A stretch of DNA of 64,000 bases, taken from Acinetobacter sp. YWS30-1. Its GTDB lineage: Bacteria; Pseudomonadota; Gammaproteobacteria; Pseudomonadales; Moraxellaceae. The stretch is taken from the NCBI RefSeq assembly GCF_033558715.1, contig NZ_CP114607.1:62001-126000 (forward strand), in the 5' to 3' direction. The notes below the pieces were generated by a model. It made no database searches. It saw only the letters and a program-made list of their open reading frames with translations, and was not told the origin of the DNA. This document shows, one piece after another, positions 47,101 to 54,428 of the stretch (its first letter is position 1; each line of letters starts with the position of its first letter). Position numbers and translations under genes: made by a program.

Positions 47101-49201
47101 GCCAAGAAATCAACAAAGAACGGCTTGGCAAAAGTGTTTTAATACATATTTAAAACAAATAGGGGTTAAGTCAACTCTATCGTTAGCTCAATGGTTGAAA
47201 GCTTTACAGCAAAATGTGATGTTAAATAGCACTCCGCTGATTGCAGGTTATATATCAGGCCAAGTCCTGACTGAAGATCTTTCAATAAATGAATTATTAC
47301 GCTTATTCGAATATGAAAAATTAACCACAAATTTAGATAGCACTGAGCCAGAAAGTGAAATAGAAATAGACGATGAGCAACTCCATTTGTCTGATATTTT
47401 AGCGATGATTCAGCAACTAAAAGGTGAATCTAGATCAAGCATTTGGCTTAAACAGCTTGCCAATAATGAAACGAATCACTACTCAGTCAATTTATTAACG
47501 TGCTTTGTGCGATGGCTGATTTTACGCTGTGATGCAGAAGAGTTAAGTCTACAGAATCGAAATATGATTCATCTACATTTGGCCATCGTCAGTGCAGGTA
47601 TATTGGGGTTTTCAGAAGATTTAACAAAAGATAGCCAGATTAATGAAGATGTATTTCAAAAATGGATGGAGTTGACGCAAGAGCATTTTCCACACCGCAA
47701 GCATCTCGCTGCGTGGAATCGCTTTAGAGATTTTTTAATTCAGTTAAATGATAATCGTATAAAGTTACACAAGCGTACAGCGCATCAAGCAAGTGCTAAA
47801 GTTTTTTCAAAAAATGAAGTGCAGCAGATCGTTCAAATATTACAATCTGTAGAATCTGGGGTGAATGATGCTGCTTTACGTCTAGAGATTCAGCGTCATT
47901 TTCGTTTATCTGCAGCGATGGGTGTACGCCGTTCAGAGACACTTCATTTACGGCCCTTAGATATTGATGAGGATATGCTCCGAATTCGTCCTTATGGTGA
48001 GCATCAGTTAAAAACACTTGGATCAGAACGTGTTGTTCCGATGAATTTATTAAGTCAGACGATTCAAAATGGATTAAATGATATTTATAAGAATAAAAAA
48101 TATTCGATATTAATGTCTGATGAGAATAGTGAGCATAGGCCTTTTTTTGCTCAAATATCTCAAATATTAAAGAAAGTCACTGGAGATGTTGATCTCAGCT
48201 TACATCATTTAAGACATACGTTTGCAAGTACATATACTTTAAAGTGTTTGCAAACAGTGGTGGATTTTAAAGCGCTCACGATAGAATTGCCATGGCTACA
48301 AAATTGGATGCCATCGAATGAGCAATTTAATACGCTAGTAGGCAATGAAGGACAGGTTGGGCAAGGGATTAAGGCGATTAGTCGAGTGCTTGGACATTTA
48401 CATGAATCGACAACATTAAAGCATTATGTTCATATCTTATTTCTGGCTACTTATGCCTATAGCATGCAACAACAGCAACCCAATTTACATACTGCATTTT
48501 TTAAGCGAGTCATGAGTCGGAGTAATTTATTCAGGCATTTCCAAGCGATTCATCAACAGAATGGTAATCTAAAATATGAGTTGAGAGACACCATCGAAAA
48601 ATATGTACTCAAAAAAAGACAAAGTCAGAGGTGGGTCATCTATGCTCAAAAAAGAGGGAATTCGACTGGAAAAGTAATTAAACACGAATTATTTCAAAAG
48701 TTTGAAGATATTGAGCGGTATCTTATTTCTGGGCAGGGGCAGCCACGATTAGATATTGAGTCCTGGAAGAAAGCTTTAATTATGATGGCAAACATTCCGT
48801 CAGGTAAACGTGGTTCAAATATAGGAAGACATCCATTATCGACACAAGGAAAGTTAGCACGTTTGCCTGAATTACTCAGTGCTGTAGATTTTAATTCTGC
48901 ACAAGAGATTTTAGAGCGATTTGATTATTTAGAACAAAACCAATCAGAAACTTATAATTGGTTAATAAAAAAATGGTTGTATGAAAGTAATGTAACAAAA
49001 GTATTGATGCATTTTACGGCAGAGGATGAACCTATGCTTTCAATCCTTACAGAACATCAGTTTTTTCCGATAGTGATGAAACATAATAAATATGATTATT
49101 TTAGAATTATGTCTCAACAAGCGTCATTAAGCGCCGTGCGATGGGTACTAGCATGGTTGAGTGTACGATATTTGGTGATTAGAGATCATATCAGAATTTA
49201 A
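44150..49201 (+). CDS. Giant 1683-aa protein with C-terminal tyrosine recombinase domain
   Basis: Residues about 1230-1440 form a full tyrosine recombinase catalytic domain: Arg1260 (GVRRSE), Lys1288 (LKTLGSERVVPM), His1352/Arg1355 (HHLRHT), His1416 (VLGHLHEST) and nucleophile Tyr1426 (LKHYVH). About 40 extra residues lie between the HxxR box and His1416. Upstream segments look like degenerate repeats of the same fold: Arg373 (TGRSVTEL) to Tyr516 (LIHYASF); Arg603 (AGRGIKQP) to His708 (GHWIRGRHPWD); Arg914 (CRVSHLQA) and Lys952 (TKIRRTVLL). About 200 residues follow the catalytic domain. It is far larger than ordinary integrases (300-450 aa). Confidence 0.8.
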   Translation: MNEYLVQLLKCINQNENIEKEQLIQALFLLRAHYSLAGIVVICQRIFTLIGDDELSEFRDELNTLKIISRLQDSEKKYSHFFSETTDRNNILTPLRPYTGDSGICDLLLIKAGISQNNESFNTVIRWFLDQIFHFQKKVHTLELYSSYLTGDGSIKLKDQKGSRVYNAFLAIRLLGDPSHEDILERVKDLITQNGPEQWIRSMSDRSEDKRFKEVFYPLKLFLSQIWENNPLKNKKKRPEFVHCIGLKHKKLILQRYGSLSIAIQPLEDVDEIHRGLVSDVFEHDEIEEDETPLEPLFRFFLAEQSDLIRGLYASKSTSQHIEAANVGLVWTKSRLSLNSIQEVFRLCQPSHTDASLILRAKLALILSLLTGRSVTELTAPRFSRNADQNNIAIQYDHTLSAYVLSVFAGTPTLKKKPEHSKFHVPWTNELHLVLPSELNDLVSQVKNLGITRRHMAVERDVSELINRLPQELEISLKSIRDILPRLLYDHSQGDLAVVKAVTNASGRNYDNLIHYASFEQRQLEQLWADCLRTIKIDIPQYINTSSERVGSPIGIKIVEIQNEITRIKNRINQAYEQKNWQVLFDNLTLYTALWMNLATAGRGIKQPFPKWISQQGWALIQDKHHQDESTDRYVPLTPALIKQIQGLRGLMVMLGEQVEPRVDLSSYAMQLCDPHQIEGLVRNWARKLVRSDHNQLPGRFKDAGLGHWIRGRHPWDMLSVFPVSVFKQQWLDVQENLQKQLGFECLEGFDFFKIKHIPTFVLTQETKTAQVETKPRIQYSENDVKEWLKNSEYKSYCPLIFGENPEPQVALELGHVLASHLAKNTNIDLPEAIKAYCAYIRDKTKIPLFVQLPQKANRTWLTSENSFSTWGYIEQNLLDFIQKDLEHLPEHQNCDVEIGRLLVVLSMYSQLCRVSHLQAMLEFIASDQHIVAMGNSRLVELTVNNDRSVTKIRRTVLLSPYVSTLILVGRQYLQPRLKEILAQPRNQQRTAWQKCFNTYLKQIGVKSTLSLAQWLKALQQNVMLNSTPLIAGYISGQVLTEDLSINELLRLFEYEKLTTNLDSTEPESEIEIDDEQLHLSDILAMIQQLKGESRSSIWLKQLANNETNHYSVNLLTCFVRWLILRCDAEELSLQNRNMIHLHLAIVSAGILGFSEDLTKDSQINEDVFQKWMELTQEHFPHRKHLAAWNRFRDFLIQLNDNRIKLHKRTAHQASAKVFSKNEVQQIVQILQSVESGVNDAALRLEIQRHFRLSAAMGVRRSETLHLRPLDIDEDMLRIRPYGEHQLKTLGSERVVPMNLLSQTIQNGLNDIYKNKKYSILMSDENSEHRPFFAQISQILKKVTGDVDLSLHHLRHTFASTYTLKCLQTVVDFKALTIELPWLQNWMPSNEQFNTLVGNEGQVGQGIKAISRVLGHLHESTTLKHYVHILFLATYAYSMQQQQPNLHTAFFKRVMSRSNLFRHFQAIHQQNGNLKYELRDTIEKYVLKKRQSQRWVIYAQKRGNSTGKVIKHELFQKFEDIERYLISGQGQPRLDIESWKKALIMMANIPSGKRGSNIGRHPLSTQGKLARLPELLSAVDFNSAQEILERFDYLEQNQSETYNWLIKKWLYESNVTKVLMHFTAEDEPMLSILTEHQFFPIVMKHNKYDYFRIMSQQASLSAVRWVLAWLSVRYLVIRDHIRI

Positions 49202-49220
49202 GTAAATATGACTTACGCAC

Positions 49221-49440
49221 GCTTTATTACATAAAGTTTTGAAAGACAGCGCTACCCTAATTGAGCTAAATTCAAGTGACAATTTGGGTATAAGTGCAGC
49301 CAAATTCTGTGAATTTGTTCAAGACAGCTACGTGTGCATAAATATCATTTACCTGACTACATCATACCTTGCATTTAATATGCTGCTAGAAGCCGATAGC
49401 ATCCTTCCTTGTGCAAATAGCCTAAGCATATATCGTTCAA
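49221..49440 (-). mobile_element. Relic of an IS5-family element, right end
   Basis: On the reverse strand the sequence reads QVNDIYAHVAVLNKFTEFG then CTYTQIVT-stop (stop at 49272-49274). It matches the C-terminus of the intact IS5 transposase (QVNEIHARVAVLNRFTELG). A decayed end TTTATGTAATAAAGC follows at about 49221-49235. With the relic at 43026, it brackets the recombinase gene pair in inverted orientation. Confidence 0.7.
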
Positions 49441-49554
49441 CCTAAGGGGCCTAGGAATCAGCGACTTTGATTTGTTCTTTGCTTTCAATTTGATCCATAT
49501 GTTATCGATTTATATTTTTTTATTTAAAAATGAATAAAAAAATTCTAATTCGGT

Positions 49555-49583
49555 TTGACCAAAGAAAAAGATACAAATATGAT
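49555..49583 (+). promoter_or_regulatory. Sigma70 promoter of a predicted small RNA
   Basis: TTGACC, 17-bp spacer, TATGAT. Both boxes are near consensus and no gene starts within range. Confidence 0.65.
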
Positions 49584-49589
49584 AATTAC

Positions 49590-49668
49590 ATTACAGCAAA
49601 ATCTGTAATCGGGCGTGGAAACCTGAAAATTACTACAGAAGCATTAAAACCGCTTTAGCGGTTTTTTG
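49590..49668 (+). ncRNA. Predicted small RNA of about 80 nt
   Basis: About 7 nt after the -10 box a hairpin ATTACAG-CAAAAT-CTGTAAT begins, followed by about 36 unpaired nt (GGGCGTGGAAACCTG and on) and a terminator AAAACCGC-TTTA-GCGGTTTT-TT (49646-49668). Promoter, 5' stem and terminator are spaced as in an autonomous sRNA gene. There is no open frame with a ribosome site. Target unknown. Confidence 0.6.
49646..49668 (+). terminator. Terminator of the predicted small RNA
   Basis: Eight-bp stem AAAACCGC / GCGGTTTT, loop TTTA, T tract. Confidence 0.8.
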
Positions 49669-49695
49669 TGCTTATTATGCTTAGTTTGCCATTAT

Positions 49696-49815
49696 GGTAG
49701 GCCAGGCAGGGCAGTCTATGACTGGCCGTCTTCTGTAGTGCGGTATTTCCACCCCTGTTTGGTCTACCTCCATCTCGTGGAAAAGATGGTTGTAGATAGT
49801 TAACTCTAAACTACA
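49696..49815 (+). ncRNA. Highly structured RNA leader upstream of the HNH gene
   Basis: Arms GGTAGGCCAGGCAGGG (49696-49711) and CCCTGTTTGGTCTACC (49753-49768) pair over 16 positions, counting G-U pairs. They enclose a hairpin CAGTC-TAT-GACTG (49712-49724). Two more stems follow: CCATCT/AGATGG (49770-49789) and TGTAG/CTACA (49791-49815). The coding potential (MVGQAGQSMTGRLL-stop, then CGISTPVWSTSISW) recalls the 5' part of phage Ash/Icd-like genes, so it may be a decayed version of that leader. A short frame MKILLSNPPISL follows at 49826. Confidence 0.5.
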
Positions 49816-49994
49816 GGTACTAAACATGAAGATTTTATTATCTAATCCCCCCATTTCTCTTAGGTCTCTTTTGTTAGCGCTGACTGGATATTGACGGTCA
49901 TTTAATTCACAGCTTTAACCAAATCGAACTATATACATTTTCAAATTTCGTACTTGAGCGAAAGTAGGAAAGTGTTGCCTGGAGAAAATAAGAA

Positions 49995-51650
49995 ATGGGT
50001 TCTACACGACTATTGACCAATATTATTCAGCGTAAAGTCATGTTGCCAGAAGAAATGTCACCTTCAATGCAGCGTGACAATTTTGAAGTGGCACTGACTG
50101 ATTTTGAAAAGCATCCAATCATCAAATGTTTATTTAAAGCGGATAACCAGCGTTCTACGGAATGTTGGAGCGTGCAAGAAATTGCAAACTTTATTGAAGA
50201 TTGCACAGAAGATCAAAACATCAATTTATGCATTTTGTATTGGAAAGATATACACGGCAATATTTACATTATTGATGGGGCTCATCGTCTTTCCTGTATT
50301 TATGCATGGATCAATAGATATTTTGCGGATGAGCAAGTCCCTCAAGCACCTAATTTCAATGATCAACAAAAACAAGATATTCGTTACCTCCGCAATTATT
50401 TAGGAGATCTTGCTGATTTTCAAAAAATTTGTACTGATGCCGAATTTGCAGAAAAAAAATCGAAATTAGGCGATATTAAAATCAGTTTCCGGCAGGTACT
50501 GGGGACTCCAGAAGATGCGCGACGGGTATTTCAATCGATTAACTCAGATACTAAACGTCTAGATAAATATGAGGAATATCATCTCAGAAGTCGCGGGAGT
50601 GACGCCTATTATGCGATCTATGCCTGTTGTTATATCAATGACAATAAATCTAACTTGGAAGAGCTCCAATATACACGTTTAAATGAGCTGATTGAGTTAG
50701 GGGAGAGGATCCATCAGCTCCTTTTTTCGACCATTTTATTAGACAATGAAATGAGTCATGGCAAAAAAATTGGCTTGGTCAATGAGTTGATGAATATCAT
50801 TGCTGGTGATCAGATTCATAATATTATGAGTCTGAATCAGGGGGAACGCGTTGAAAACCTGATGTCGCATCTGTTGACCATTCTTTGCAGAATAGCGACG
50901 CCTGTAAAAAATACTGGGGTTCCGAGTTTGGGCTTTCATCCATACTTATATTTTTATAAGGACCAGCGTTTTCAGATTACTTCTTTTCTTGCATGGTTTT
51001 CAATTGTGTATGAAATTCATGAAAGCCGCATGCAGATTCATCATCGAAAGATTAGTTTCAAGGACTTCACCCGGGTACGCCGTAGTATTGAGTTCTTGAT
51101 CGCCAATTTCCCCGTGGCGACCACCGAAACGGTCGGCAAGTTCGGCAGTGGTATCAAGGGCTATGATCGGCTACAAATTGTCTATAAAGCCTTTATTTGC
51201 TTAAGCTTGGAAATGGAGGTTGATTTTGATGATGAGGAATGCCTGAATACCTTTATTCTGTCCATGTCTAAGGCCTTCAAGTACATAAACTTTAACGAGT
51301 TTTATGTCGAAAGATTTTTGGGTGGTTATGATGATGCAGTCGTCAAGCATGTGGTGGGATATGTGGAGTCGATTAGTCCAATTTCTCGGTCAAAGCCCAA
51401 GGCCTTTTCGGCATTAACCAAGAGTCTGCTTAAGCACAATTTTGTGGTGGGTAATCATAACTTTTGCCTCATTTGTGATGGATTGATCTATCTTGATTCT
51501 ACTGAATCGGATCATCGGATTGCCAAAGCCGTAGGTGGGCAAGGTGTTCTAGAGAATGGTCTGCTGGTTCATCCCATCTGTAATAGGATGAAATCAGATC
51601 TGAGCCTGGAAGAGATTAGAGCGGATTTGTTTGGTGAATTACTGTATTAA
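49995..51650 (+). CDS. Fused ParB/DUF262-like and HNH nuclease protein, GmrSD-like
   Basis: A 551-aa protein. The N-terminal half has IIDGAHRLSCIYAW (Asp94, Gly95, His97, Arg98), equivalent to the DGQQR motif of ParB/DUF262 proteins, with the downstream VFQSINSDTKRLDKYE helix typical of DUF262. The C-terminus is a compact HNH-type zinc nuclease: Cys491/Cys494, Asp506-His507, Asn521, His526, Cys529, Asn530. In GmrSD such halves make a modification-dependent restriction enzyme; here the HNH is not the usual DUF1524. GGAG lies upstream of the start. Defence function is inferred. Confidence 0.72.
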   Translation: MGSTRLLTNIIQRKVMLPEEMSPSMQRDNFEVALTDFEKHPIIKCLFKADNQRSTECWSVQEIANFIEDCTEDQNINLCILYWKDIHGNIYIIDGAHRLSCIYAWINRYFADEQVPQAPNFNDQQKQDIRYLRNYLGDLADFQKICTDAEFAEKKSKLGDIKISFRQVLGTPEDARRVFQSINSDTKRLDKYEEYHLRSRGSDAYYAIYACCYINDNKSNLEELQYTRLNELIELGERIHQLLFSTILLDNEMSHGKKIGLVNELMNIIAGDQIHNIMSLNQGERVENLMSHLLTILCRIATPVKNTGVPSLGFHPYLYFYKDQRFQITSFLAWFSIVYEIHESRMQIHHRKISFKDFTRVRRSIEFLIANFPVATTETVGKFGSGIKGYDRLQIVYKAFICLSLEMEVDFDDEECLNTFILSMSKAFKYINFNEFYVERFLGGYDDAVVKHVVGYVESISPISRSKPKAFSALTKSLLKHNFVVGNHNFCLICDGLIYLDSTESDHRIAKAVGGQGVLENGLLVHPICNRMKSDLSLEEIRADLFGELLY

Positions 51651-51809
51651 TCAACAGAGCGATGAGCTCATTTTTGCAGATGTATCAATGATTAATCACA
51701 TGATTTAACTTTTGATACATTCAGCCGATATGGTTATTTTTAATTCAGTCCAGAATCACAACCAGAAACTAGCTGTAGTTTCTGAATGACCGTCAAGGTC
51801 CTTAGTTTC

Positions 51810-51840
51810 GCCCATAGATTCCCTCTGTGGGCTTTTTTTT
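51810..51840 (+). terminator. Terminator downstream of the HNH gene
   Basis: GCCCATAGA / TCTGTGGGC stem (one G-T pair) with loop TTCCC, then eight T. Confidence 0.8.
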
Positions 51841-51862
51841 GATCAAAAATTGTATAGATGCT

Positions 51863-51952
51863 CTAAAATAAACCTTTTAGCATTTCATAAGCAATTAGGA
51901 TTAAGGCTGAGACCATCAGCACAACAAAAATGAGTTCCACTCTGGTTAACAT
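51863..51952 (-). CDS. 29-aa single-span membrane peptide
   Basis: Reads MLTRVELIFVVLMVSALILI then AYEMLKGLF. One hydrophobic helix spans most of the peptide, with charged ends. AAAAGGA lies at ribosome-site distance from the ATG (51950-51952). Size and make-up fit small membrane subunits or type I toxin-like peptides. I recognise no family. It is the only gene-like feature in 51653-52200 apart from the terminator. Confidence 0.55.
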   Translation of the reverse strand: MLTRVELIFVVLMVSALILIAYEMLKGLF

Positions 51953-52200
51953 ATTAATTCCTTTTACTTTTCACTTAATTTATATAGCAGTTAAGTCGCA
52001 GCATCAATGACATAACATGACATGGAAAATAATTAAAAAGACAGAATTTGGATTTTTATCAGATCTACTGTTTGCATACTTCAACAGTAGCTTTGAATGT
52101 TTCACTTAAACTTTAAACTTTTTTTAAAATTGAATATTTTTACATCTAGGTTCTAAACTTTGATAGAATTAATTAAAACTTTAGATTTCAAGTGTAAACA

Positions 52201-53433
52201 ATGCGAAGCGCTAATATTCGACGTGATGGCTACTTAAAATTTCTGAATACATGGCAAGACCGTGATGTCATTAAAGTGCTTTCGGGTGTACGTCGCTCTG
52301 GAAAATCCACCTTGTTAGCGATGTTTCAACAAGACCTAAAAGCACAGGGTGTACAAGCCGAAAACATCATTGCTATCAATTTCGAATTTATGGAATTTGA
52401 AGAACTCACAGATTACCGTAAACTACATGATTATGTACTGTCTAAAGTTGATAAAAGCAAAAAAAACTATGTTTTTTTAGATGAAATACAACATGTTACA
52501 AATTTTGAGAAAGTAGTCGACTCTTTATATGTTCGGGATTATATCGATTTATATATTACAGGCTCAAATGCATTCTTTCTAAGTGGAGAACTTGCGACTT
52601 TACTTACAGGACGCTATATAGAGCAACACGTTCTACCTCTGTCATTCCAAGAATTTAAACAGTGGCATATTGAAAATAATCCGATCATCCAACAATTATC
52701 CAATCGTGATTTGTATGCCATGTATACGCGCAGTAGTTTCCCTTATACGCTTGCCATGACTAGCCAGCAGGAAACTTATGATTACTTGCAAGCGGTCTAT
52801 GCCAGTGTAATGTTTAAAGATGTTATTCCCCGTTTGAATACGGCCGATATTAACTCTCTCGAGCGTGTCGCAAGATATTTAGCAAGCGTGACAGGCTCAC
52901 CCATTTCCATCAATAAAATTAAAAATACCTTTGTTTCAAGTGGGGTTAAGATTTCATTTGAAACAGTAAAACGCTATATTCAGGGCTTACAGGACAGTTT
53001 GCTATTTTATAGTGCCGCACAGTTTAAAGTACGCGGGCGTGAGTTATTACAATCCTCTGAAAAATACTATTTAGTTGATGTCGGATTGCGCCGGATTATG
53101 TTGCCTGATGCTAATGCTGATCAAGGTCATATCCTAGAAAATGTGATTTATCTTGAGCTTGTCAGACGAGGTTATACGGTCTATGTAGGGCGGGTTGATG
53201 AATATGAAATTGATTTTGTTGCTGTCGATACTTTACAGAATTTAACTTATTATCAGGTGGCATTAGAAACGCTCAATGAGGAGACACTCAGCCGAGAGTT
53301 ACGTCCATTACAGAAAATTTCTGATTCGTATCCCAAGTATTTGCTTACCTTAGACACGATAGGGGCTGAAGCAAATTATAATGGTATTGTAAAAATGAGT
53401 GCTCTCGATTGGTTGCTATCTGAAAATAAGTAA
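52201..53433 (+). CDS. AAA_14/DUF4143 ATPase
   Basis: A 410-aa protein. An N-terminal AAA_14 P-loop domain has Walker A GVRRSGKST (29-37), Walker B NYVFLDEIQH and the sensor-like YITGSNAFFLSGELATLLTGR. The C-terminal DUF4143 domain contains ENVIYLELVRRGYTVYVG and EIDFVA...YYQVALE, which resembles a PD-(D/E)XK core with Glu, Asp and Gln. The family is widespread and its biochemical role is unsettled. It stands alone, 550 bp after the HNH gene, with its own AT-rich promoter region. Confidence 0.85.
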   Translation: MRSANIRRDGYLKFLNTWQDRDVIKVLSGVRRSGKSTLLAMFQQDLKAQGVQAENIIAINFEFMEFEELTDYRKLHDYVLSKVDKSKKNYVFLDEIQHVTNFEKVVDSLYVRDYIDLYITGSNAFFLSGELATLLTGRYIEQHVLPLSFQEFKQWHIENNPIIQQLSNRDLYAMYTRSSFPYTLAMTSQQETYDYLQAVYASVMFKDVIPRLNTADINSLERVARYLASVTGSPISINKIKNTFVSSGVKISFETVKRYIQGLQDSLLFYSAAQFKVRGRELLQSSEKYYLVDVGLRRIMLPDANADQGHILENVIYLELVRRGYTVYVGRVDEYEIDFVAVDTLQNLTYYQVALETLNEETLSRELRPLQKISDSYPKYLLTLDTIGAEANYNGIVKMSALDWLLSENK

Positions 53434-53533
53434 AGTTGAGGGTAGACATGAATACTCTTATTTATTGATTAAAACTCAAAGACTTTTCAGCATCATCCAA
53501 GAATGTATTCAAGCATAATTTCTGCTCCAATTG

Positions 53534-53561
53534 TGAACCGTACCGGGTTTGTCGGAGACCA
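53534..53561 (+). repeat. Solo IS3 terminal repeat
   Basis: TGAACCGTACCGGGTTTGTC and GGAGACCA match the ends of the IS3 copies at 16408 and 32860, but no transposase follows. It is a scar from deletion or abortive transposition. Confidence 0.75.
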
Positions 53562-53679
53562 CTATTCTTTCAATATTTCATGAATTTAGTTAGATTCTTT
53601 ACCTAATCCCAATTCTAGATAACTTACTTTTTATAAGCTTGTTTATAAAAGTAAGAAGTGTTATTTTTATATGTAAAAA

Positions 53680-53768
53680 TAGGGTATACCCTAAAGTTAC
53701 AATCTGAAAGTTCATGAAATTATGTATCATTTAAATGATTTTTAATCATAAATAACATGTAACTTTAG
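53680..53768. other. Possible res site of the adjacent serine recombinase
   Basis: A perfect palindrome TAGGGTATACCCTA (53680-53693) overlaps CTAAAGTTACA (53691-53701). The exact inverse TGTAACTTTAG lies at 53758-53768, about 60 bp upstream of the resolvase start. Paired inverted subsites next to the recombinase gene are typical of res/inv sites. Inferred from layout. Confidence 0.5.
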
Positions 53769-53826
53769 TATTAAAGATTTATAATTTACGAAATTGTTCA
53801 TTTTTATCCAATTGGGGCGTGAAAAA

Positions 53827-54393
53827 TTGAAAGGCCAAAAAGTAGGGTATATCCGGGTAAGTTCTGTCGAGCAAAACACTGGACGTCAACTTGAGGGAAT
53901 TGAAGTCGACCGGATTTTTGTTGACCGTGCTTCAGGTAAAAATACTGACCGACCTAAATTTCAGGAAATGTTGAACTATGTCCGGGAAGGGGACAGGGTG
54001 ATTGTACATTCCATGGATCGTTTTGCGCGAAGCCTGAAAGATTTGGTCACTGAAGTAGATAAACTGGTCAAACGAGGGATTGCCATCCAGTTTGTAAAAG
54101 AAAATATTACTTTTACGGCCGAATCCACCCCGATGGATAATTTGATGCTGCAATTGATGGGTGCTTTTGCACAGTTCGAACGTGAGATAATTTTAGAGCG
54201 GCAAAAGGAAGGAATAAAACTCGCCTCTGCTCAGGGGAAGTACAAAGGTCGGGTGCATAAACTAAAGCCTGACCAAGCTGAAGCTTTACGACAAGCATGG
54301 AGGGAAGGGAAGTATCCATCAAAAATGGCATTAGGAAAAGCTTTTGGGATTAGTCGTCAGGCGGTATACCGATATTTACAAGTTAGTGAATAG
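53827..54393 (+). CDS. Serine recombinase, resolvase/invertase family
   Basis: About 188 aa. I favour the TTG at 53827 (MKGQKVGYIRVSS), preceded by GGGGCG and matching the usual start of plasmid resolvases, over upstream frame extension. Catalytic Ser12 is in YIRVS. The arginines of HSMDRFARS, the long E helix (MLQLMGAFAQFEREIILERQKEG) and a C-terminal helix-turn-helix (SKMALGKAFGISRQAVYRYL) are intact. Such enzymes resolve plasmid multimers or cointegrates. Confidence 0.88.
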   Translation: MKGQKVGYIRVSSVEQNTGRQLEGIEVDRIFVDRASGKNTDRPKFQEMLNYVREGDRVIVHSMDRFARSLKDLVTEVDKLVKRGIAIQFVKENITFTAESTPMDNLMLQLMGAFAQFEREIILERQKEGIKLASAQGKYKGRVHKLKPDQAEALRQAWREGKYPSKMALGKAFGISRQAVYRYLQVSE

Positions 54394-54428
54394 CTTATTG
54401 GGATTGGCAACTAAATTTAGTTTAACTT

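Noticed and set aside
43482..49201. Assignment as gamma-mobile-trio or RIT element
   Set aside because: Only two genes are present and the size and architecture differ; kept as a comparison only.
49239..49445. Plus-strand 68-aa open frame after the giant recombinase gene
   Set aside because: The opposite strand encodes the eroded C-terminus of an IS5 transposase; the plus frame has no ribosome site.
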